Source: Speluncibacter jeojiensis
GTDB lineage: Bacteria; Actinomycetota; Actinomycetes; Mycobacteriales; Mycobacteriaceae
Length of the DNA stretch: 64,000 nt
NCBI RefSeq assembly: GCF_029589495.1
Contig: NZ_JAAIVF010000006.1
Coordinates: 62,001 to 126,000, forward strand
Reading direction: 5' to 3'
The notes beneath the pieces are model-generated. The model saw only the letters and a list, made by a program, of their open reading frames with translations. It searched no databases and was not told the DNA's origin. Numbering within the stretch: the first letter of the stretch is position 1; the number at the start of each line of letters is the position of its first letter. Below, piece after piece: positions 26,789-35,316 of the stretch. The position numbers and the translations under genes were made by a program.

Positions 26789-28042
26789 TCAGCGTTGTCC
26801 GATCCGCGGCAGGACCGCCTGCGGACGGTGGCTGGTCAGGAAGGCGACACTCCACGACGCGACCGCGCCGACCCGCTGCCACACACCCGAGAGCAGTGCC
26901 GCGTGCACCCCGAGCCAGGCGAGGAACGCCGGAGGCCCCTGGAATTGCAGACGTCTGGTCCCCAACTCGGCGACGGCGGCGCCGCGGCCGACCATCGCCA
27001 TGATGCCCTTGTCGCGGTAGGCGAACGGGGCGCGCGCCCCTCCGCTGAGGTCCGCGTGGATGTTCCGTGCGGCCCACTTGCCGGATTGCTGTGCGACCGA
27101 ACCCAATTGCGGCAGCTTGCGGTCCTTGGCGTCGGTGATGTTCGCGGAGTCGCCGAGCACGTACACGCCGTCGAATCCGGGAACGGTCAGGTCCGGGGCC
27201 ACGTCGACGCGCCCGCCGCGGCCCTGGGGCAGGCCCGAACCGCGGAGCAGCGCGTTGCCTTGGAGTCCGCCGGCCCAGATGACGATCCGGCCCTCGATGA
27301 CGCTCCCGTCGGCGAGCGTCACACCGTCGGGCCGGACCTCGGTGACCCCGGAGCCGAGGTGGAGGCGGACCCCGTAGTCGGTGAGCCGCTCGGTGGCGTA
27401 CCGCTGCGACTTCGCCGAGAACGGCCCGAGCACGACATCGACCATGTCGACGAGGTGGACGGTTCCGGTCTGCTGGTGTGGATACACCCGCCGGACCACC
27501 AACTGCAGGTTCTCGGCCAGCGCGCCGGCCACCTCGACCCCGGTCGCGCCGGCGCCGACGACGATGACGTCCAGGCCCATCGCCGAGTCCGCCGCCAGGT
27601 CGGCGCGGTCGAGTTCACCGATCAGCGCGGAGCCGAGTCGGGCGGCGTCGTCGAGCGAATAGAGCGGGAAGGCGTGCTCCTCGGCCCCGGGCGTCCCGAA
27701 GAAGTTGACCTCGGCGCCGAGTGCCATGACGAGGATCTGCGCGTGGCACACCGTGCCGTCCGCCAGCGTGACGGTGCGCGCGGTCGCGTCGACGGCGCTC
27801 GCCTCGGCGACCACCACGCGCACGGATCGGGACCGGCGGAAGATGCCGCGCAGCGGGCGCGCCACCTCGGAGATGCCGATCTGGGAGGTCGCGACCTGAT
27901 ACAGCAGCGGTTGGAATTGGTGGTAGTTGTTCTTGTCGACCACCAGCACCTCGATGCCCTTGCGCGCCAGGTGCTGCGCCACGGCCACGCCGGCGAATCC
28001 GGCACCGACCACCACCACCTGACGGGAAATCGTCGTCGCCAT
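26789..28042 (-). CDS. Type II NADH dehydrogenase-like flavoprotein
   Basis: 417 residues from the ATG at 28042. FAD-binding GAGFAG near the N-terminus, NAD-binding VVGAGATGVEVAGAL near residue 165, and the NDH-2-type FAD-contact motif VYVLGDSANI and IWAGGLQGN. The C-terminal segment after GPPAFLAWLGVHAALL is amphipathic/hydrophobic, as in membrane-associated NDH-2 enzymes that reduce menaquinone without pumping protons. It may be a specialised paralogue rather than the main NDH-2. A TACCGT box 7 nt upstream marks a leaderless start. Confidence 0.85.
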   Translation of the reverse strand: MATTISRQVVVVGAGFAGVAVAQHLARKGIEVLVVDKNNYHQFQPLLYQVATSQIGISEVARPLRGIFRRSRSVRVVVAEASAVDATARTVTLADGTVCHAQILVMALGAEVNFFGTPGAEEHAFPLYSLDDAARLGSALIGELDRADLAADSAMGLDVIVVGAGATGVEVAGALAENLQLVVRRVYPHQQTGTVHLVDMVDVVLGPFSAKSQRYATERLTDYGVRLHLGSGVTEVRPDGVTLADGSVIEGRIVIWAGGLQGNALLRGSGLPQGRGGRVDVAPDLTVPGFDGVYVLGDSANITDAKDRKLPQLGSVAQQSGKWAARNIHADLSGGARAPFAYRDKGIMAMVGRGAAVAELGTRRLQFQGPPAFLAWLGVHAALLSGVWQRVGAVASWSVAFLTSHRPQAVLPRIGQR

Positions 28043-28049
28043 GCGTCCG

Positions 28050-28055
28050 ACGGTA
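28050..28055 (-). promoter_or_regulatory. Leaderless -10 element of the NDH-2-like gene
   Basis: TACCGT on the minus strand with 7 nt to the ATG at 28042. Confidence 0.6.
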
Positions 28056-28074
28056 GCCGCGTGGCGCCGTGCCG

Positions 28075-28980
28075 TCAGCGCAACTGCGCGGTCGCGCCCG
28101 CCCGCGCCAGCACCTGGCCGTCGCCGCCGAGCAGCTGCGATTCCACAACGGCCAGCCTGCGTCCGGCCCGGACCACTTCTGATTCGGCCCGGATCGACGG
28201 CCCGTCCACGGACGGCGAACGCAGGAATTCCAGGCGCAGGTCCAGCAACCGGTAATCCTGCCCGGCCTCCGTCAGCGACTGGGCCGCGAACTCGGAGACA
28301 AGGTTGGCGATCGAGGTGAGGATCCCGCCCTGGACGGAACCGAGCATGTTGCTCATCCACGACTGCGGCTGCACCTGCGCGACGACTCTCCCGCGTTCGG
28401 CGGCCGACACCTCGAAACCGAGCAGCCCCGCCAGCGGCCCGCGGGGCAGGCGTCCGGCGGAGATGCCCGTCACCACCTCGGCGCCGGAGCGCCCGGCGAG
28501 TTCGTCTGGCGTGCAGCACGGCTCGGGCTCGGGAAACGCGACCGGCCCGTCGTCGTCGCCCGCGGCCGCGGTGCCCGACCGCGACACCGTCAGCACCCGC
28601 GACAGCGTCGACAGCACGGCGGCGCCGTCGCCGTCGAGCACCTCGCCGCGGCCGAGCCCCGACTCGTCGTCGAGATGCACCGAGTGCGCGGACACGGTCA
28701 GCAGCCCCTCGGCCGGCATCGGCGCGCCCATCGCGATGCTCATCTGCGAGACCACCGACCGCGGCTTGACGCTCATGCCCGCATACGCGGCGCCGCCCAG
28801 TCCGGTGTCGACCAGCACGCCGACCGAGCCGAGCACGGTGCGTCCCCGGTGGTCGTGGAACCTGCGCCCGATCCGCTGCCGCAGCACCCGCCGGCCCGAG
28901 GCGGTCAGGTGGGCCTCGACGCCCATCATCGTGTTGACGCGGTCGAGGGCGGGCACGGCGGGGCCGATGGCGTGGGGCAT
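28075..28980 (-). CDS. Double-hotdog PaaI-type thioesterase
   Basis: 301 residues with two hotdog domains. The first covers about residues 10-135, with GRTVLGSVGVLVDTGLGGAA. The second, about 165-300, has the PaaI-type active segment VQGGILTSIANLVSEFAAQSL. The two halves are joined by a Glu/Pro/Asp linker containing CCTPDEL. Such proteins hydrolyse acyl-CoA thioesters or act as non-catalytic dimers. Located 32 nt upstream of the flavoprotein on the same strand, but that gene has its own -10 element. Confidence 0.8.
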   Translation of the reverse strand: MPHAIGPAVPALDRVNTMMGVEAHLTASGRRVLRQRIGRRFHDHRGRTVLGSVGVLVDTGLGGAAYAGMSVKPRSVVSQMSIAMGAPMPAEGLLTVSAHSVHLDDESGLGRGEVLDGDGAAVLSTLSRVLTVSRSGTAAAGDDDGPVAFPEPEPCCTPDELAGRSGAEVVTGISAGRLPRGPLAGLLGFEVSAAERGRVVAQVQPQSWMSNMLGSVQGGILTSIANLVSEFAAQSLTEAGQDYRLLDLRLEFLRSPSVDGPSIRAESEVVRAGRRLAVVESQLLGGDGQVLARAGATAQLR

Positions 28981-29055
28981 CCGTCTTCTCTATCACCGTC
29001 CGCGCCCGCCGACCGGAGCGGATCCTGCTCGGCGGCGGCTGCTAGAACAGTCCCC

Positions 29056-30087
29056 ATGACAGCTGCTCGCCGTGACCTCGACCCGCGCCGACCCTCCGGC
29101 GGCCGGGGTCGTGGACTCGGCCGCGCGGCCGGGCTGTTGCTCGGCTTCGCCGCGGACCGGTTGTGGGCGGACCCGCGGCGCGGCCACCCGGTCGCCGGAT
29201 TCGGTCGGATCGCGATGGCGGCCGAGGCCCGCGGCTACCGGGACCACCGCCTCGCCGGGGTGGTGCACGTGGCGGTCCTCGTCGGCGGGACGGCCGGAGC
29301 GGGGGCGGTCGCCGCGCGGTTGCTGCGCCGCCGCGGCCGGGTGTGGGAGATCCTCGGTACCGCGGCGGCCACCTGGACGGTGCTCGGCGGGACCACCCTC
29401 GCCGCGACCGGCCGGCAGATGGCCGAGCATCTGAGCGGCGGCGATCTGGCCTCGGCCCGCGCGCTGCTGCCGTCGTTGTGCGGCCGCGACCCGAACCTGC
29501 TCGACGCGGACGGCCTCGCGCGAGCGGCGGTGGAGTCGGTCGCCGAGAACACCGCCGACGCCGCGGTCGCACCGCTGCTGTGGGGTGCGGTCGCCGGGGT
29601 GCCCGGACTGCTCGGCTACCGCGCGGTCAACACACTCGACGCGATGATCGGCTACCGGTCGCCGCGGCATCTGCGGTTCGGCTGGGCGGCGGCGCGCCTC
29701 GACGACGTGGCGAACCTGCTGCCCGCGCGGCTGTGCGGCGCGTTGACGGTCGCGAGCGCCCCGGTCGTCGGCGGGGATCCCGCCGAGGCGTGGTCGGCGT
29801 GGTGTCGCGACGCCGCCGGTCATCCCAGTCCCAATGCGGGTGTCGTCGAGGCGTCCGCGGCGGGCGCGCTGGGGGTGGCGCTCGGTGGGCTCACCGAATA
29901 CGCGCACGGCGCGGAACTGCGACCGACGCTCGGTGCGGGACCGCGCCCGGCCATCGCCGACCTGGCCCGTGCGGCCCGGCTGTCGACGGCCGTGCAGTAC
30001 GGCGCGGCGGCGGTGTCAGCGGCGGTCGCCGTAGCGGTCGGCCAGTTTGGCCTGCGTCGCCGTCAACGCGGGCGCGTCGGCGTGTGA
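29056..30087 (+). CDS. cobD: Adenosylcobinamide-phosphate synthase, CobD/CbiB
   Basis: 343 residues from ATG 29056, preceded by TAGAAC at leaderless spacing (7 nt). An integral membrane protein with the CobD/CbiB signatures ADRLWADPRRGHPVAGFG, ESVAENTADAAVAPLLWG and NTLDAMIGYRSPRH. It attaches aminopropanol to cobyric acid in B12 synthesis, cooperating with the decarboxylase-type CobC encoded at 32.3 kb. The last 72 nt overlap the convergent SURF1 gene. Confidence 0.95.
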   Translation: MTAARRDLDPRRPSGGRGRGLGRAAGLLLGFAADRLWADPRRGHPVAGFGRIAMAAEARGYRDHRLAGVVHVAVLVGGTAGAGAVAARLLRRRGRVWEILGTAAATWTVLGGTTLAATGRQMAEHLSGGDLASARALLPSLCGRDPNLLDADGLARAAVESVAENTADAAVAPLLWGAVAGVPGLLGYRAVNTLDAMIGYRSPRHLRFGWAAARLDDVANLLPARLCGALTVASAPVVGGDPAEAWSAWCRDAAGHPSPNAGVVEASAAGALGVALGGLTEYAHGAELRPTLGAGPRPAIADLARAARLSTAVQYGAAAVSAAVAVAVGQFGLRRRQRGRVGV

Positions 30088-31026
30088 CCGGCGGCGACGT
30101 CCGCGCAGCACGTGGTCGAGATCGTCGGCGGGCGTCGCGGCGGCCGCCGGCGTCGCGATGTTCTCGGCCGGCGCCGGATCCTCGACCGGTGCGGTCTTCT
30201 CGCCCGCTGCAGGACCGTCCGATGGCGGATCCGCAGGCACAGCGTCCCCGGCCGTCAGCGCGTCGATCTCCTGCTGCTGTTGGCGGCGCCGCTTGCGCTC
30301 GCGCAGTTCGGCGCGGACGAAGTAGGCCAGGCCCAGTGGCGCCATGATGCCGAACGCCAGCCACTGCAGCCCGTAGGACAGGTACGGCCCCGAGTCGAGT
30401 TGCGGCAGCGCGATCACCCCCAGCCCGCCGGGCTGGTCCGCCTCGAGCTGCAGGTAGTCGCCGAGCAGCGGCAGCCCGGTGATCTGGCCGACCTGGGTCG
30501 GGTCGATCGAATAGACCTGCTGCCAGCCGGCCTCGGTGACCGGGCTGCGGCCCGGATCGACCGGCTCGGCCGCCCGGATCCGCGCCTGCAGGGTGACGTG
30601 GCCGGCCGGGGGTGCGGCCACCGCCGGCGGCTGGGTGCCCTGGACCGGGCGGACGTAGCCGCGGTTGACCAGGATGGTGCCCTCGCCGCCGTCGAGCGCG
30701 AAGGGGGCCAGTACCAGATAGGCCGGGTTGTCGTCGATGACGCGCAGACGCTCGAGCACCTGCTTGTCCGGCAGGTAGTGACCGCCGACGGTCACCCGCC
30801 GCCACTCGTCACCGCTCGGGGCGACGGTCTTGCCGTTCAGGACCTGCGCCAGCGGCACCGGCGTCGACTTGACCGAATCGGTGATCAGCGTGTTGCGGTG
30901 CGAGGTCGTGGTGTTCTTGCCCAGTTGCCACGGCGCCAGCACCGTGAAGCACATGACCGCGAAGACCGCGACCACGGCACCCAGGGCCAACCAGCCGGGC
31001 CGGAACAAGAACGAGAGCCTTCGCAC
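30016..31026 (-). CDS. SURF1-family cytochrome oxidase assembly protein
   Basis: 336 residues from GTG 31026 (leaderless, TACCGT 6 nt upstream). Two transmembrane helices flank an external domain: residues 8-32 (PGWLALGAVVAVFAVMC) and the region around 220-240 (YGLQWLAFGIMAPLGLAYF). SURF1 signatures are APWQLGKN, GDEWRRVTVGGHYLP and LVNRGYVRP. It supports insertion of heme a into the aa3 oxidase. After the second helix comes a long charged and Ala/Pro-rich cytoplasmic tail (about 95 residues), whose 3' coding end overlaps cobD. Confidence 0.93.
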   Translation of the reverse strand: MRRLSFLFRPGWLALGAVVAVFAVMCFTVLAPWQLGKNTTTSHRNTLITDSVKSTPVPLAQVLNGKTVAPSGDEWRRVTVGGHYLPDKQVLERLRVIDDNPAYLVLAPFALDGGEGTILVNRGYVRPVQGTQPPAVAAPPAGHVTLQARIRAAEPVDPGRSPVTEAGWQQVYSIDPTQVGQITGLPLLGDYLQLEADQPGGLGVIALPQLDSGPYLSYGLQWLAFGIMAPLGLAYFVRAELRERKRRRQQQQEIDALTAGDAVPADPPSDGPAAGEKTAPVEDPAPAENIATPAAAATPADDLDHVLRGRRRRSHADAPALTATQAKLADRYGDRR

Positions 31027-31032
31027 GGCTCA

Positions 31033-31038
31033 ACGGTA
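31033..31038 (-). promoter_or_regulatory. Leaderless -10 element of the SURF1 gene
   Basis: TACCGT on the minus strand with 6 nt to the GTG at 31026. Confidence 0.6.
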
Positions 31039-31085
31039 AGCCATCATCGGAAGTGCACAGGTCAGGGGCCGTGCGCACAGCCGTC

Positions 31086-32267
31086 TCACAGTTGTTCGCG
31101 GACCCACTCGAGCAGCCCGGGCACCGCGTCCTCGACCTCGACGCGCACGCGCTCGAACTCGTCGGCGCCGCCGTAGTAGGGGTCCGCGACCTCGTCGTCG
31201 TCCGCGTCCGGGTCGAAGCTGCGCAGCAACCGCACGCGCTCGGGATCGACACCGAGCGCGAGCAGCGCGCGCAGGTGGCCGGTGTCCATCGCGAGCAACA
31301 GATCGGCGTCGAGGTGATCGTCGTCGACCTGGGCGGCGGCGTGTCCGGTCGGATACCCGTGCGCCCGCAACACCACGTTGGTCCGCTCGTCGGCGTCGTC
31401 GCCGATGTGCCAGCCGGAGGTGCCTGCGCTGGAGACCCGCACGCGGTCGGTCAGGCCCGCTCGGCGCAGGTGCTCGGCGAAGATCTTCTCCGCCATGGGG
31501 GACCGGCAGATGTTCCCGGTGCACACGAAGCTGACGTGCAGCGCTTCGGTGCGCGGCGCGGTGGTCGGTTCGGCGTCCGGCTCGGTGACCGGGGGTTCGG
31601 TGCGGGTCAGGTCCATGATCACCTTCCGGAGTTCGGCGACGGAGTGCACGGTCCAGTCGGCGTCGTCCGCCTCGGCGGGGCGACCGTATCCCCAGCCGAC
31701 GAACACCACCGGGATGCCGAAGCGGGCCGCCCCGGCGACGTCGTGCTCGCGGTCGCCGACCATCAGCACCCCGGCCGCGGCGTCGTCGGGCGCGATGCCG
31801 AGTCCGGACAGTGCGCGGGCGATGACATCGGCCTTGGCGCGGCGGGTGCCGTCCGCGCTGGCGCCGGCGATGACGTCGAAGTGCCGCGCCAGTCCGAAGT
31901 GCTCGAGGATCCGGACCGCGCGGGACTCCGCCTTCGACGTCGCTACCGCCAGTCGCAGCCCGGCCGCGTGCAACTCGGTCAGCAGGTCCTCGACACCGTC
32001 GAACACCGCGTTCTGCGCCCAGCCGACGGCGTCGTACTGCTCGGAATAGGCGGCCAGCGCCGCGTCCCGGCGCTCGCCGTCGATCCCCAGCGAGGTCAGT
32101 GTGTCGAACATCGGTGGCCCGGCGACGTCGGCCACCACCGCGGCGGACGGTTCCGGCGCGCCGACGGCCTCGAGCGCGTACCGGAAGCCGGCGACGATAC
32201 CGGCCTCCGAGTCGGTCAGGGTGCCGTCCAGGTCGAACAGGACGGTGGTGATCGGTCGATCGGGCAT
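31086..32267 (-). CDS. Fused HAD-fold PtkA and low-molecular-weight tyrosine phosphatase PtpA
   Basis: 393 residues, one uninterrupted frame with two domains. Residues 1-220 are a HAD phosphatase-like domain: DxD motif D12-x-D14 ([11 protein letters not shown]), Thr110-Ser111, Lys145 and GDREHD at 171. Residues 244-393 are a low-molecular-weight tyrosine phosphatase with P-loop C249-x5-R255 ([10 protein letters not shown]) and general acid D362 in ADPYYGG. A Pro/Thr/Glu linker (about 222-242) joins them. In M. tuberculosis these are separate adjacent genes: ptkA, a HAD-fold tyrosine kinase, phosphorylates PtpA on the two tyrosines after the general acid, and both are present here as Y364-Y365. 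The start at 32267 is supported by CACAAT 6 nt upstream. It is divergent from cobC. Confidence 0.9.
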   Translation of the reverse strand: MPDRPITTVLFDLDGTLTDSEAGIVAGFRYALEAVGAPEPSAAVVADVAGPPMFDTLTSLGIDGERRDAALAAYSEQYDAVGWAQNAVFDGVEDLLTELHAAGLRLAVATSKAESRAVRILEHFGLARHFDVIAGASADGTRRAKADVIARALSGLGIAPDDAAAGVLMVGDREHDVAGAARFGIPVVFVGWGYGRPAEADDADWTVHSVAELRKVIMDLTRTEPPVTEPDAEPTTAPRTEALHVSFVCTGNICRSPMAEKIFAEHLRRAGLTDRVRVSSAGTSGWHIGDDADERTNVVLRAHGYPTGHAAAQVDDDHLDADLLLAMDTGHLRALLALGVDPERVRLLRSFDPDADDDEVADPYYGGADEFERVRVEVEDAVPGLLEWVREQL

Positions 32268-32273
32268 GCGCCC

Positions 32274-32279
32274 ATTGTG
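32274..32279 (-). promoter_or_regulatory. Putative leaderless -10 element of the PtkA-PtpA gene
   Basis: CACAAT on the minus strand with 6 nt to ATG 32267. Confidence 0.45.
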
Positions 32280-32294
32280 GCCCAGGTCGGTCAG

Positions 32295-32300
32295 TAGGAT
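32295..32300 (+). promoter_or_regulatory. Leaderless -10 element of cobC
   Basis: TAGGAT with 8 nt to ATG 32309; the cobC and PtkA-PtpA promoters are back to back within about 40 nt. Confidence 0.5.
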
Positions 32301-32308
32301 CCCGGGGC

Positions 32309-33373
32309 ATGAATGCGGCGGCACTCGATCTCACCGCGCTGCGCCACCACGGGGACGTCGAGGCGGGCGAGGGCCTGCTCGACTTCGCGGTCAACGTGCG
32401 TGGCAGCGCGCCGCCGCGATGGCTGCAGGAGGCGTTGACCGAGCGGATCGGCGACCTGGGCCGCTACCCGGGTGCCGCCGAGGACCGGCGGGCGCGCGGG
32501 CAGGTCGCGCGGCGGCACCGTCGCAGCCCCGAGGAGGTGCTGCTGCTCGCCGGCGGGGCGGAGGGCTTCGCGCTGCTGCCGCGGCTGGCCCCGCGGTTGG
32601 CGGCCGTCGTCCACCCGTCGTTCACCGAACCCGAACTGGCGTTGCGCGAGGCCGGGGTGCCGGTGCGGCGGGTGGTGCTCGACGAGCCGTATCGGCTCGA
32701 CCCCGACCGCATCCCCGACGACGCCGACCTGGTGGTGGTGGGCAATCCGACGAACCCGACGTCGGTGCTGCACCCGCGCGAGACGCTGCTCGCGCTGCGC
32801 CGGCCCGGGCGGATCGTCGTGGTCGACGAGGCCTTCGCGGACGCCGTGATCGAGGAGCGCGAGTCCGTGGCCGGACTGTCGCTGCCGGACGTGCTGGTGC
32901 TGCGCAGCCTGACCAAGACCTGGGCGCTGGCCGGGTTGCGGGTCGGCTACGCGCTCGGTGCGCCGGAGGTACTGGCCCGGCTGGCCCACGGTCGTCCGCA
33001 CTGGCCGCTGGGCACCCTGCAGTTGGCCGGGATCGAGGCGTGCAGCACCGCGGAGGCGACCGCCGCGGCGCGGCGCCAGGCCGAGCTGATCGAGACCGAA
33101 CGGGCCGAGATGGTCGCGGCGCTGACCGCGATCGGGGTGCGTGTGCACCTGCCCGCGGCGGGGCCGTTCCTGCTGCTGCGGGTGCCCGGCGGCGAGCGCG
33201 TACGGACGGCGCTGCGTGCGCGCGGCATCGCGGTCCGGCGGTGCGACACGTTCCCCGGGCTGACCGCCGACCACCTGCGGGTCGCCGTCCGCGATCCGGA
33301 ACAGGTGCGCGAGCTGGTCGTTGCGCTGAACGAAATCGGTTGCGGGACATCACACGAGAGGGAGGACCACTGA
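32309..33373 (+). CDS. cobC: PLP-dependent aminotransferase-fold CobC (L-threonine-O-3-phosphate decarboxylase-like)
   Basis: 354 residues, fold type I PLP enzyme. The Schiff-base lysine is Lys203 in [16 protein letters not shown], cofactor contacts are Asn146 (GNPTNP) and Asp173 (VVDEAF), and the phosphate-binding Arg follows at 212. In mycobacteria this locus (Rv2231c) is annotated cobC and supplies the aminopropanol arm of cobalamin; histidinol-phosphate aminotransferases are close relatives, so the exact substrate is inferred. Its stop overlaps the next start (TGATG), forming an operon of four genes through the RNase H gene. Confidence 0.85.
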   Translation: MNAAALDLTALRHHGDVEAGEGLLDFAVNVRGSAPPRWLQEALTERIGDLGRYPGAAEDRRARGQVARRHRRSPEEVLLLAGGAEGFALLPRLAPRLAAVVHPSFTEPELALREAGVPVRRVVLDEPYRLDPDRIPDDADLVVVGNPTNPTSVLHPRETLLALRRPGRIVVVDEAFADAVIEERESVAGLSLPDVLVLRSLTKTWALAGLRVGYALGAPEVLARLAHGRPHWPLGTLQLAGIEACSTAEATAAARRQAELIETERAEMVAALTAIGVRVHLPAAGPFLLLRVPGGERVRTALRARGIAVRRCDTFPGLTADHLRVAVRDPEQVRELVVALNEIGCGTSHEREDH

Positions 33374-34497
33374 TGGGTGTGCGGCTGGCTGAGGTCATCG
33401 CCGAACTCGACCGGGCCTATCCGCCACACCTGGCGGAGGACTGGGACTCGGTCGGGCTGGTCTCCGGCGACCCGGACGACGAGGTCTCCACGATCCGGAT
33501 CGCCGTCGATGCGACCGAGGCCGTCGTCGATGAGGCGATCGGGGCGGGCGCCCAGCTGCTGCTGGTCCACCATCCGCTGCTGCTGCGCGGCGTCGACACG
33601 GTCGGCGCGCACACCCCGAAGGGTGCGCTGGTGCACCGGCTGATCCGGTCCGGGTGCGCACTGATGACCGCGCACACGAACGCCGACTCCGCCGATCCGG
33701 GGGTCTCGGACGCGCTGGCCGCCGCGCTGGGGCTGGTCGTACGCGGCCCGATCGGCCCGCTGCCGCAGCCGGCCACCGACAAATGGGTCGTGCTGGCCCC
33801 GCAGACCGACACCGACACGGTCCGCCGGGCGTTGTTCGCGGCCGGCGCGGGGGAGATCGACGACTATCGCGAATGCAGCTGGACGGTCGCCGGCACCGGC
33901 CGGTTCCGGCCGCAGGGTGGCGCGAACCCGACGATCGGCACGATCGGCGAGCTCGAGCAGGTCGCCGAGGACCGGGTCGAGGTGCTCGCGCCGCGCGGGC
34001 TGCGCGGCCGGGTGCTGGCCGCGCTGCTGGCGGCGCACCCGTACGAGTCACCGGCGTTCGACGTGTTCGAGTCCGCACCGCTGGACTCGCCGCGCGGACT
34101 CGGCCGGGTCGGCGAACTGCCGCAGCCGCAGACCCTCGCCGAGTTCACCGCCACCGTGGCCGCGGCGCTGCCGGCCACCGCGTGGGGGGTGCGCGCCGCC
34201 GGCGACCCGCAGCGGAAGGTGCGCACCGTCGCGGTGTGCGGCGGGGCCGGCGATTCGCTGCTGTCCACGGTGAGCAGGCTCGGCGTGGACGCCTATGTCA
34301 CCGCCGACCTGCGGCATCACCCGGCCGACGAGCACCTGCGCGCCGGCGGGCCCGCGCTAGTCGACGTCGCGCACTGGGCGAGCGAGTTCCCCTGGTGCGC
34401 GCAGGCACGGTCCGTGCTCGAGGCTGCGTTCGGGGACCGGTTGACGGCCACGGTCAGCACGATCCGCACCGATCCCTGGACGGTCGCCCAGAGGTGA
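33373..34497 (+). CDS. Nif3-like dinuclear metal centre protein
   Basis: 374 residues, ATG overlapping the cobC stop, with GGGAGG upstream. NIF3/DUF34 fold: metal ligands include the H-H pair in [18 protein letters not shown], and the C-terminal [12 protein letters not shown] with TADLRHH. A middle PII-like insertion (about residues 140-240, containing [16 protein letters not shown]) is the form found in many bacteria. The family is often labelled GTP cyclohydrolase I type 2 but its role is not settled. Confidence 0.92.
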   Translation: MGVRLAEVIAELDRAYPPHLAEDWDSVGLVSGDPDDEVSTIRIAVDATEAVVDEAIGAGAQLLLVHHPLLLRGVDTVGAHTPKGALVHRLIRSGCALMTAHTNADSADPGVSDALAAALGLVVRGPIGPLPQPATDKWVVLAPQTDTDTVRRALFAAGAGEIDDYRECSWTVAGTGRFRPQGGANPTIGTIGELEQVAEDRVEVLAPRGLRGRVLAALLAAHPYESPAFDVFESAPLDSPRGLGRVGELPQPQTLAEFTATVAAALPATAWGVRAAGDPQRKVRTVAVCGGAGDSLLSTVSRLGVDAYVTADLRHHPADEHLRAGGPALVDVAHWASEFPWCAQARSVLEAAFGDRLTATVSTIRTDPWTVAQR

Positions 34498-34578
34498 CGG
34501 ACGGCGCCGCGCGGAACGGTACGGTTGGGCGACACACACGGGGCGGACATGCCGCCCGACGAGCAAGGAGATAGCCGA

Positions 34579-35316
34579 GTGAAAGTCGATCCCGCGGTGC
34601 AGCGAAACCTGCTCGACCTCGCTGCCGTCGATGCGGAACTGGTCCGCATCGCCCACCGTCGCCGGGTGCTGCCGGAGGCGCAGGAGATCGATCGACTCGA
34701 GAGCGACCGGCAACAGCGCAAGGACGCCGCGGTGTCGGTCGAGATCGTGCTCGACGACCTCGACCGCGACATCCGCAAGCTCGAGGGCGAGGTCGACGCG
34801 GTGCGCGAACGCGAACGCCGCAACCGCGAGCGACTCGATTCGGGCGCGGTCCCGGCAAAGCAGCTCAGCGAACTGCAGCACGAGCTCGGAACCCTGCAGC
34901 GCCGCCAGTCGGTGCTCGAGGAGGAGCTGCTCGAGGTGATGGAGCGGCGTGAGGCGAGTGTCGCCGACCACGACCACGCGGGTGCGCAGCTGAGCCAGAT
35001 CGACGACGCGCTGATCGATGCCACCCGCCGACGCGACGACGCGGTCGCCGACCTGGACACCGCCGAGGACCGCTGCACCGCGCAGCGCGCCGGACTCGTC
35101 GGAAACTTCCTGCCCGAGCTGCTCGCGATCTACGACAAGCAGCGGGTCGCGCACGGCATCGGCGCCGCGCTGCTGCAGGCCCGCCGTTGCGGGGCCTGCC
35201 GCATCGAGCTGGACCGTGGCGTCATCGCGAGCATCGCCGCGGCCGCCGACGACGAACTGATCCGCTGCGAGGAGTGCGGCGCAATCCTGGTGCGCACCAA
35301 GGAATCCGGCTTGTGA
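34579..35316 (+). CDS. Coiled-coil protein with C4 zinc ribbon (Rv2229c-like)
   Basis: 245 residues from GTG 34579, with AAGGAG 9 nt upstream. Residues 15-165 form a long charged antiparallel coiled coil (repeated Leu/Glu/Arg heptads). The C-terminus is a zinc ribbon with two CxxC pairs (RRCGACRIEL and IRCEECGAIL). The same gene order, Nif3-zinc ribbon-RNase H, is kept across Mycobacteriales. Related proteins in other bacteria have been linked to nucleic-acid or protein-folding roles; function here unknown. The GTGA overlap with the next gene shows coupling. Confidence 0.9.
   Translation: MKVDPAVQRNLLDLAAVDAELVRIAHRRRVLPEAQEIDRLESDRQQRKDAAVSVEIVLDDLDRDIRKLEGEVDAVRERERRNRERLDSGAVPAKQLSELQHELGTLQRRQSVLEEELLEVMERREASVADHDHAGAQLSQIDDALIDATRRRDDAVADLDTAEDRCTAQRAGLVGNFLPELLAIYDKQRVAHGIGAALLQARRCGACRIELDRGVIASIAAAADDELIRCEECGAILVRTKESGL

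Noticed and set aside
23366-28990. Genomic island integrated at tRNA-Val
   Set aside because: I saw no second copy of the tRNA 3' end, no recombinase and no composition shift, so only 'accessory cluster' is claimed, not an integrative element.
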